Shown here piece by piece: positions 32,628 to 36,081 of a stretch of DNA of 36,081 bases. Source of the DNA: Promethearchaeota archaeon (GTDB taxonomy: Archaea > Asgardarchaeota > Lokiarchaeia > Sigynarchaeales > SOKP01); the NCBI GenBank assembly GCA_030605085.1, contig JAUWBH010000043.1, positions 1-36,081 of the forward strand. Direction: 5' to 3'. Under the pieces are notes generated by a model. That model was not told the DNA's origin, searched no databases, and saw only the letters and a program-made list of their open reading frames with translations. Made by a program: the position numbers and the translations under genes. Numbering within the stretch: the stretch's first letter is position 1; every line of letters begins with the position of its first letter.

Positions 32628-32723
32628 TCAATTCACTCGACACACAAACCAGAACCGCTTGATGAAGTTGTAGCTCGTGAACTTGAAGAAATTGTTGATA
32701 ATGCAAAACACTATTTATCATAG
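32628..32723 (+). pseudogene. Remnant of a trimethylamine methyltransferase (MttB)-like C-terminus
   Basis: The frame between a TAA at 32625-32627 and a TAG at 32721-32723 reads HKPEPLDEVVARELEEIV then DNAKHYLS. The PEPLxEVxxELxxIVxxA pattern recalls the extreme C-terminus of MttB-family methyltransferases (from memory, not searched). No start codon or upstream domain exists in the gap, which otherwise holds only AT-rich sequence and metal-regulator sites. It is probably the tail of a deleted gene. Confidence 0.4.
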
Positions 32724-32747
32724 CGAGTTCCTTTTATGAAAGAAAAA

Positions 32748-32765
32748 TTTACGATGTATCGTAAA
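32748..32765. promoter_or_regulatory. Palindromic operator 1 of the ZIP/DtxR locus
   Basis: TTTACGATGTATCGTAAA is a perfect inverted repeat of 8+2+8 bases. The same half site occurs again 51 bases downstream, centre to centre. The most likely reader is the DtxR-like protein encoded two genes on. Confidence 0.75.
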
Positions 32766-32798
32766 ATTTAAAAAGTATCATCTCCATTCAAATTATGA

Positions 32799-32816
32799 TT
32801 TACGATTCATCGTAAA
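32799..32816. promoter_or_regulatory. Palindromic operator 2 of the ZIP/DtxR locus
   Basis: TTTACGATTCATCGTAAA has the same 8-base arms as operator 1 and differs only in the two central bases. It lies about 50 bases before the ZIP gene start, where it could cover or flank the TATA region. Two sites about five helical turns apart suggest cooperative binding. Confidence 0.75.
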
Positions 32817-32872
32817 AATCAAATTTAGAATTTTAAACTCTAAACCCATAAATAAGAGGAAGTGAAAAAAAG

Positions 32873-33628
32873 ATTTTAATATGGATAATATTATTTAGTT
32901 TTTTAGGAAGTATAGGAGCTATAATTGCCGCAGGAACATTTATTCTACTTAGCGAGAAACATCAGAAACCTCTAATTCCAATGCTAATAGCATTCGCAAC
33001 TGGGATCTTACTTGCCACCGCAATCTTGGGATTAATCCCTGAAGCTATAGAAAAAGTTGGAGGACCTCACATAATCATGCCATATCTCTTAGGTGGAATT
33101 CTTTTTTTCTTTATCATGGAAAAAGTTGTAATCTGGAGAAATTGTCGAAACGAAGCTTGTGAAGTTCATTCACATGCCTCAGGACAAATTATTCTTCTTG
33201 GCGATTCGTTACATAACCTCACTGATGGTCTCGTAATCGCAGCCGCATTTTTATTAGAATTTCAACTTGGAGTTGCTGTAGGATTAACGATTATAGTTCA
33301 TGAATTGGCTCACGAAACTGGAGATTTTGGTATCCTGTTACACTCTGGATATTCGAAAAAGAAAGCTTTTGTTTACAATCTCTTATCAAGCTCAACTACA
33401 ATACCTGCTGGTATTGTTGGTTATTATATATTAGGAACTTTTGACTTTATCGTACCTTTTTTACTTGCAATCTCTGCTGCTAGTTTCATTTACATTGCGC
33501 TCACAGATTTAGCCCCAGATCTTCATAAACATACTGATTTCAAATATATTATACGTCAATTAATTCTCATAATTCTTGGAATTTTACTAATGGTCTTTTT
33601 ATTATCCTTTGGTGTTCATGAACATTAA
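32873..33628 (+). CDS. ZIP family divalent metal transporter
   Basis: The protein has about eight membrane segments and the ZIP metal-site motifs GDSLHNLTDGLVIAAAF (TM4) and HELAHETGDFGILLHSG (TM5). It imports Zn, Fe or Mn, or moves them between compartments. The first ATG (32981) lies inside the conserved first helix. The homologous frame (ILIWIILFSFLGSIGA) extends up to about 32873 with no ATG, GTG or TTG available. A GTG at 32862 followed by seven A would be in frame with one additional A, giving MKKKILIW. The true start is therefore a non-standard codon (ATT 32873), a frameshift on the A-run, or a sequence error. Regulation is probably through the two upstream palindromes. Confidence 0.85.
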   Translation: MLIWIILFSFLGSIGAIIAAGTFILLSEKHQKPLIPMLIAFATGILLATAILGLIPEAIEKVGGPHIIMPYLLGGILFFFIMEKVVIWRNCRNEACEVHSHASGQIILLGDSLHNLTDGLVIAAAFLLEFQLGVAVGLTIIVHELAHETGDFGILLHSGYSKKKAFVYNLLSSSTTIPAGIVGYYILGTFDFIVPFLLAISAASFIYIALTDLAPDLHKHTDFKYIIRQLILIILGILLMVFLLSFGVHEH

Positions 33629-33683
33629 CATCTTTATTTTTTTCCTAATAATAAAAATTTAGACGATTAGATGATTATAAAGA

Positions 33684-34103
33684 ATGATGGACCTTGATTA
33701 TAAAGTTTTAAAGTATTTATACCGTTCTCAAAAACCCATGAAAATTGGTACTATTGCTAAGGATTTAGGTATAAAACATTCAACATTAGGTAGTTGCATT
33801 TCAAAACGTCTGAGAACGAAAGGATATGTTAATTACGAAGCTTATCGTGAAGTAGAATTGACTCAAAGAGGTAAAAATCTCGCAATAGAATTAGTTCGCC
33901 ATACACAACTTCTTGAAGTTCTATTATATAATGCATTAGGCTTAAGTAAAGAAGAAGCTCGAGAAGAAAGCGAGAAATTTAATTTATTGTTTTCTTGTAA
34001 CACGATAAACATAATTTGTGAAAAATTCGGGCATCCAACTCGCTGTCCATGTGGAGAATTAATTTTAAATTCCAGTGAATGTTATTGTGAAGAAGAGCTT
34101 TAA
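33684..34103 (+). CDS. DtxR/MntR-family metal-dependent regulator
   Basis: This 139-residue protein begins with a winged helix (LDYKVLKYLYRSQKPMKIGTIAKDLGIKHSTL) and has the dimerisation helix pattern HTQLLEVLLYNALGLSKEEAREESEK. It ends with GHPTRCPCGELI, like the conserved C-terminal PxxCPxG of DtxR proteins. A Cys-rich tail (SSECYCEEEL) is added. The SH3-like third domain is absent, as in many MntR/IdeR-like archaeal members. It follows the ZIP gene by 55 bases on the same strand and probably represses that operon when metal is plentiful, through the palindromes at 32748 and 32799 (inference). An ATG at 33687 is an equal alternative start. Confidence 0.82.
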   Translation: MMDLDYKVLKYLYRSQKPMKIGTIAKDLGIKHSTLGSCISKRLRTKGYVNYEAYREVELTQRGKNLAIELVRHTQLLEVLLYNALGLSKEEAREESEKFNLLFSCNTINIICEKFGHPTRCPCGELILNSSECYCEEEL

Positions 34104-34123
34104 AAATCAATACTATCCGATAA

Positions 34124-34603
34124 TTACTTTACAATCTCGTTGGAAGCATACGCTTGTAAAATTTCTCCAAAAAATACATGATGATGTGCCATACTTCCGG
34201 ATCCGCATTCGTGAACTACTTTGCATTCATAACTTAAAATACAATCTTTAATTGTTGGCACTTTTGTTCGTTTTCCATCAATTATTTCTAAATTTGCTCG
34301 TTGAAATTTATCTGTATTTCTTCCCGATGCTGATCCACAAATATTTATCGCGTTAGATATTTTCTCAGATGGTATATTTATTGTAAATTCTTTAACGCCT
34401 TTTGTTAATAATTCAAATGTATATCTACTTGGAGCTACAGCAGCAGTAATTACTGGGATCATCCAAAGTTCGCCGATTGTTTTCCACAAAAGCGCCATCA
34501 CATTTGCTTTTCCATTATTATCCATCGAAACCATTAATGCAGCTTTCGACATGAAATGCTCCATATAATCATAAGGTCGAATTTCCATTCTGTTTTCTGA
34601 CAT
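34124..34603 (-). CDS. Flavin reductase-like FMN-binding protein
   Basis: This 159-residue protein has the flavin reductase (DIM6/NTAB, flavoredoxin) split-barrel pattern: ALMVSMDNNGKANVMALLW at the start, VAPSRYTFELLTKGVKEFTINIP for flavin binding, and VFFGEILQAYAS at the end. Members hold FMN and pass electrons from NAD(P)H or ferredoxin. It is transcribed alone, convergent with the DtxR gene and divergent from the peptidase gene. Confidence 0.87.
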   Translation of the reverse strand: MSENRMEIRPYDYMEHFMSKAALMVSMDNNGKANVMALLWKTIGELWMIPVITAAVAPSRYTFELLTKGVKEFTINIPSEKISNAINICGSASGRNTDKFQRANLEIIDGKRTKVPTIKDCILSYECKVVHECGSGSMAHHHVFFGEILQAYASNEIVK

Positions 34604-34725
34604 TTTTTTTCAGATTATTTGGTTATATTAAATTTTTTTGAAAGGATTATCATTTAAAATTAATTTAAAAAAATAAATATTTACAGAAATTTTTTGTTTT
34701 AATAATTAAAATATAATTTTTAGCG

Positions 34726-35421
34726 ATGGATAAGATATTTAAGCACATAGAGCAACTAGCCAAAATACCAAGTATACATCCAAACGAAGAACCCGTTCGG
34801 AAGTATATTATTGAACAATTGGAATCTATGGGAAAAAAATACAAAATAGACGCCATTGGTAATCTCTATCTAATACCTGAAAAAAAATCAAAAGTACTTC
34901 TCTCAGCACACATGGATAAACAAGCAGATCCTTATTATAAAGATCTAAAAACTCACATACAAGGAAAATTAGATGATGCAGTAGGTATCGGTATTATTTT
35001 AGCTTTAGCTGACCATCACGAATTTTATAGTTTTTTTACAATAGGAGAAGAACTTCGACAGATTGGATCTAATTTTGCATTAGATAGAGGGCTAATACCT
35101 AAAGTAAAGAAGGTTATTGTAATTGATACAAGTCCTAAGAAAAAGATGGAAAAAGGTCCTGTTTTTTATACTTCCTTTTTGGATATTCATCCCTATGATA
35201 ATTACATAGCAGAAATTAATAATATTGCTAAATCTTTAGGTATTAATCTACAACCGATGCCTGGGGCTATTAACGATGGAATCGTCTTGATTCAAGCAAT
35301 TAGGAACACTATTGCATTAGAACCACACATAGATAATTATCACAGTTCTATGGAACTATGTTCAAAAAAGGATGTAATTGATACATATAGAATTATTGAG
35401 AGTTTTTTAATAAATAAATAA
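34726..35421 (+). CDS. Small M42/M20-like metallopeptidase
   Basis: This 231-residue hydrolase keeps the dinuclear metal-site pattern of aminopeptidase/deacylase families: LLSAHMD (His62, Asp64), GKLDDAVG (bridging Asp83), TIGEEL (Glu108 catalytic, Glu109 ligand), VIDTS and the final EPHIDNYHSSME. M42 peptidases are about 350 residues and carry a dimerisation domain between the HMD and DD motifs. Here only 18 residues separate these motifs, so that domain is absent. Substrate is unknown; a dipeptidase, acylamino hydrolase or LysK-like role can be imagined, but no LysK-specific feature is visible. Confidence 0.75.
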   Translation: MDKIFKHIEQLAKIPSIHPNEEPVRKYIIEQLESMGKKYKIDAIGNLYLIPEKKSKVLLSAHMDKQADPYYKDLKTHIQGKLDDAVGIGIILALADHHEFYSFFTIGEELRQIGSNFALDRGLIPKVKKVIVIDTSPKKKMEKGPVFYTSFLDIHPYDNYIAEINNIAKSLGINLQPMPGAINDGIVLIQAIRNTIALEPHIDNYHSSMELCSKKDVIDTYRIIESFLINK

Positions 35422-35467
35422 TAAAAAAAAGAAATTACGAAGATTAATAGATTAAATTCTATAGAAT

Positions 35468-36081
35468 TTAATTTAAGAAACTATTAGCTTTTCTTAGCCT
35501 TTTTTCAGCACCGCTAACTATAGAATTAATAATGTCTGGAACGCTTTCTATTGCATTAATAATTCCAATACTCTGATCTAAAAGCACCGCACCATCATCC
35601 ATGTTTCCATCGTATATCATTTCGTAGTATTTTCCATCTTCTAATAATTTTTCCATTGTCATTCCTTCTTCTTCAGCCATTTTATCTTCTTTACTGGCGA
35701 CGAGGCCGTGATGTAAAGAGTAATTGTTTTTCCAAAGTCTAATTGGACCTAAGAACCCAGTAACTAACACAGTATCTTGAGCTTTAGCTGGAGGTACAAT
35801 TTTTTTATATTTTTCGTGAAATTCGCTTTCCTTGGACGCAATGAATCGAGATCCCATCGCAATTGCACCAGCACCCATAGATAAAGCGGCAGCAAGACCT
35901 TCACTAGTCGCAAAACCACCACATGCAATTATAGGAAAATCAGGATATTTTTGCTTAACTTGTTGCAGCAAAACTAATGAACTTACTTTTTCGTATGATT
36001 GATGTCCACCACCTTCAGTACCCGTACATACTAAACCATCACATCCAGCGGCTACACATTTATCTGCTAACCATAAGGCTG
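35468..36081 (-). CDS. Nitronate monooxygenase / 2-nitropropane dioxygenase-like protein (5' part outside window)
   Basis: The frame is open to the window edge and contains the family text GLVCTGTEGGGHQSYEKVSS followed by FPIIACGGFATSEGLAAALSMGAGAIAMGSRF. These form the FMN phosphate-binding end of the TIM barrel, and the GGxxH His is the active-site base. The C-terminal tail runs to 35468. Members oxidise alkyl nitronates or act as FabK-like enoyl reductases. The missing N-terminus prevents a choice. A later ATG at 35971 is not the start, because homology continues upstream of it. Confidence 0.88.
   Translation of the reverse strand, partial: ALWLADKCVAAGCDGLVCTGTEGGGHQSYEKVSSLVLLQQVKQKYPDFPIIACGGFATSEGLAAALSMGAGAIAMGSRFIASKESEFHEKYKKIVPPAKAQDTVLVTGFLGPIRLWKNNYSLHHGLVASKEDKMAEEEGMTMEKLLEDGKYYEMIYDGNMDDGAVLLDQSIGIINAIESVPDIINSIVSGAEKRLRKANSFLN

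Noticed and set aside
1..36081. tRNA, rRNA or CRISPR array
   Set aside because: No T-loop/anticodon arrangement, rRNA-like tract or regularly spaced direct repeats were seen by eye; a covariance search would be decisive.

Overview
The window is AT-rich, with coding on both strands, ATG/GTG/TTG starts and TATA-box promoters. No rRNA, tRNA or CRISPR array was seen. An archaeon is the best reading: LysW/LysZ/LysX-type carrier genes, an ADP-forming acyl-CoA synthetase alpha subunit, AbrB/PIN and ParE-type toxin modules, a PPOX flavoprotein of the F420-associated type, a DtxR regulator and leaderless-looking promoters. The leucine-rich-repeat protein and the many bacterial-type enzymes (GH51, FGly sulfatase, carboxylesterase) would suit an Asgard/Lokiarchaeia-like genome. 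That placement is inference, not proof.

Left part (1-14.9 kb). The window opens with the 3' end of a class I glutamine amidotransferase of TrpG/PabA type. Short pieces of the same 3' end recur, all on the + strand, near 465-575, 1537-1581, 5080-5112, 8176-8220, 12354-12430, 14186-14257 and (weakly) 14805-14840. Between them lie accessory cargo groups: an LRR protein; a GH51 arabinofuranosidase, a QueG-like Fe-S protein and a ParE toxin pair; a sulfatase fragment and a LysX-like/LysZ/LysW operon; a full sulfatase, an acyltransferase and an AbrB/PIN pair; a DUF433/small protein/nucleotidyltransferase trio and a PPOX protein; a flavodoxin-like protein. This looks like repeated accretion at one gene end, and it is the main novelty candidate.

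Middle part (15-30 kb). Paralogous gene pairs dominate: a DUF4139-like protein, an acyl-CoA synthetase alpha subunit, DUF2804 and an ECF S component each occur as one intact and one damaged copy. The damage is an in-frame TGA, an in-frame TAA, loss of the N-terminal two thirds, and loss of the C-terminal half. A stand-alone LAGLIDADG endonuclease gene sits between the two copies of the DUF2804 3' end. A multi-PAS sensor, a phytoene-desaturase-like flavoenzyme and an orphan adenine methyltransferase complete this part.

Right part (29.7-36 kb). This holds alanine dehydrogenase, a type-B carboxylesterase, a ZIP metal transporter preceded by two perfect 18-bp palindromes and followed by a DtxR-like regulator, a flavin reductase, a small M42/M20-like metallopeptidase and the 3' part of a nitronate monooxygenase gene that runs off the window.
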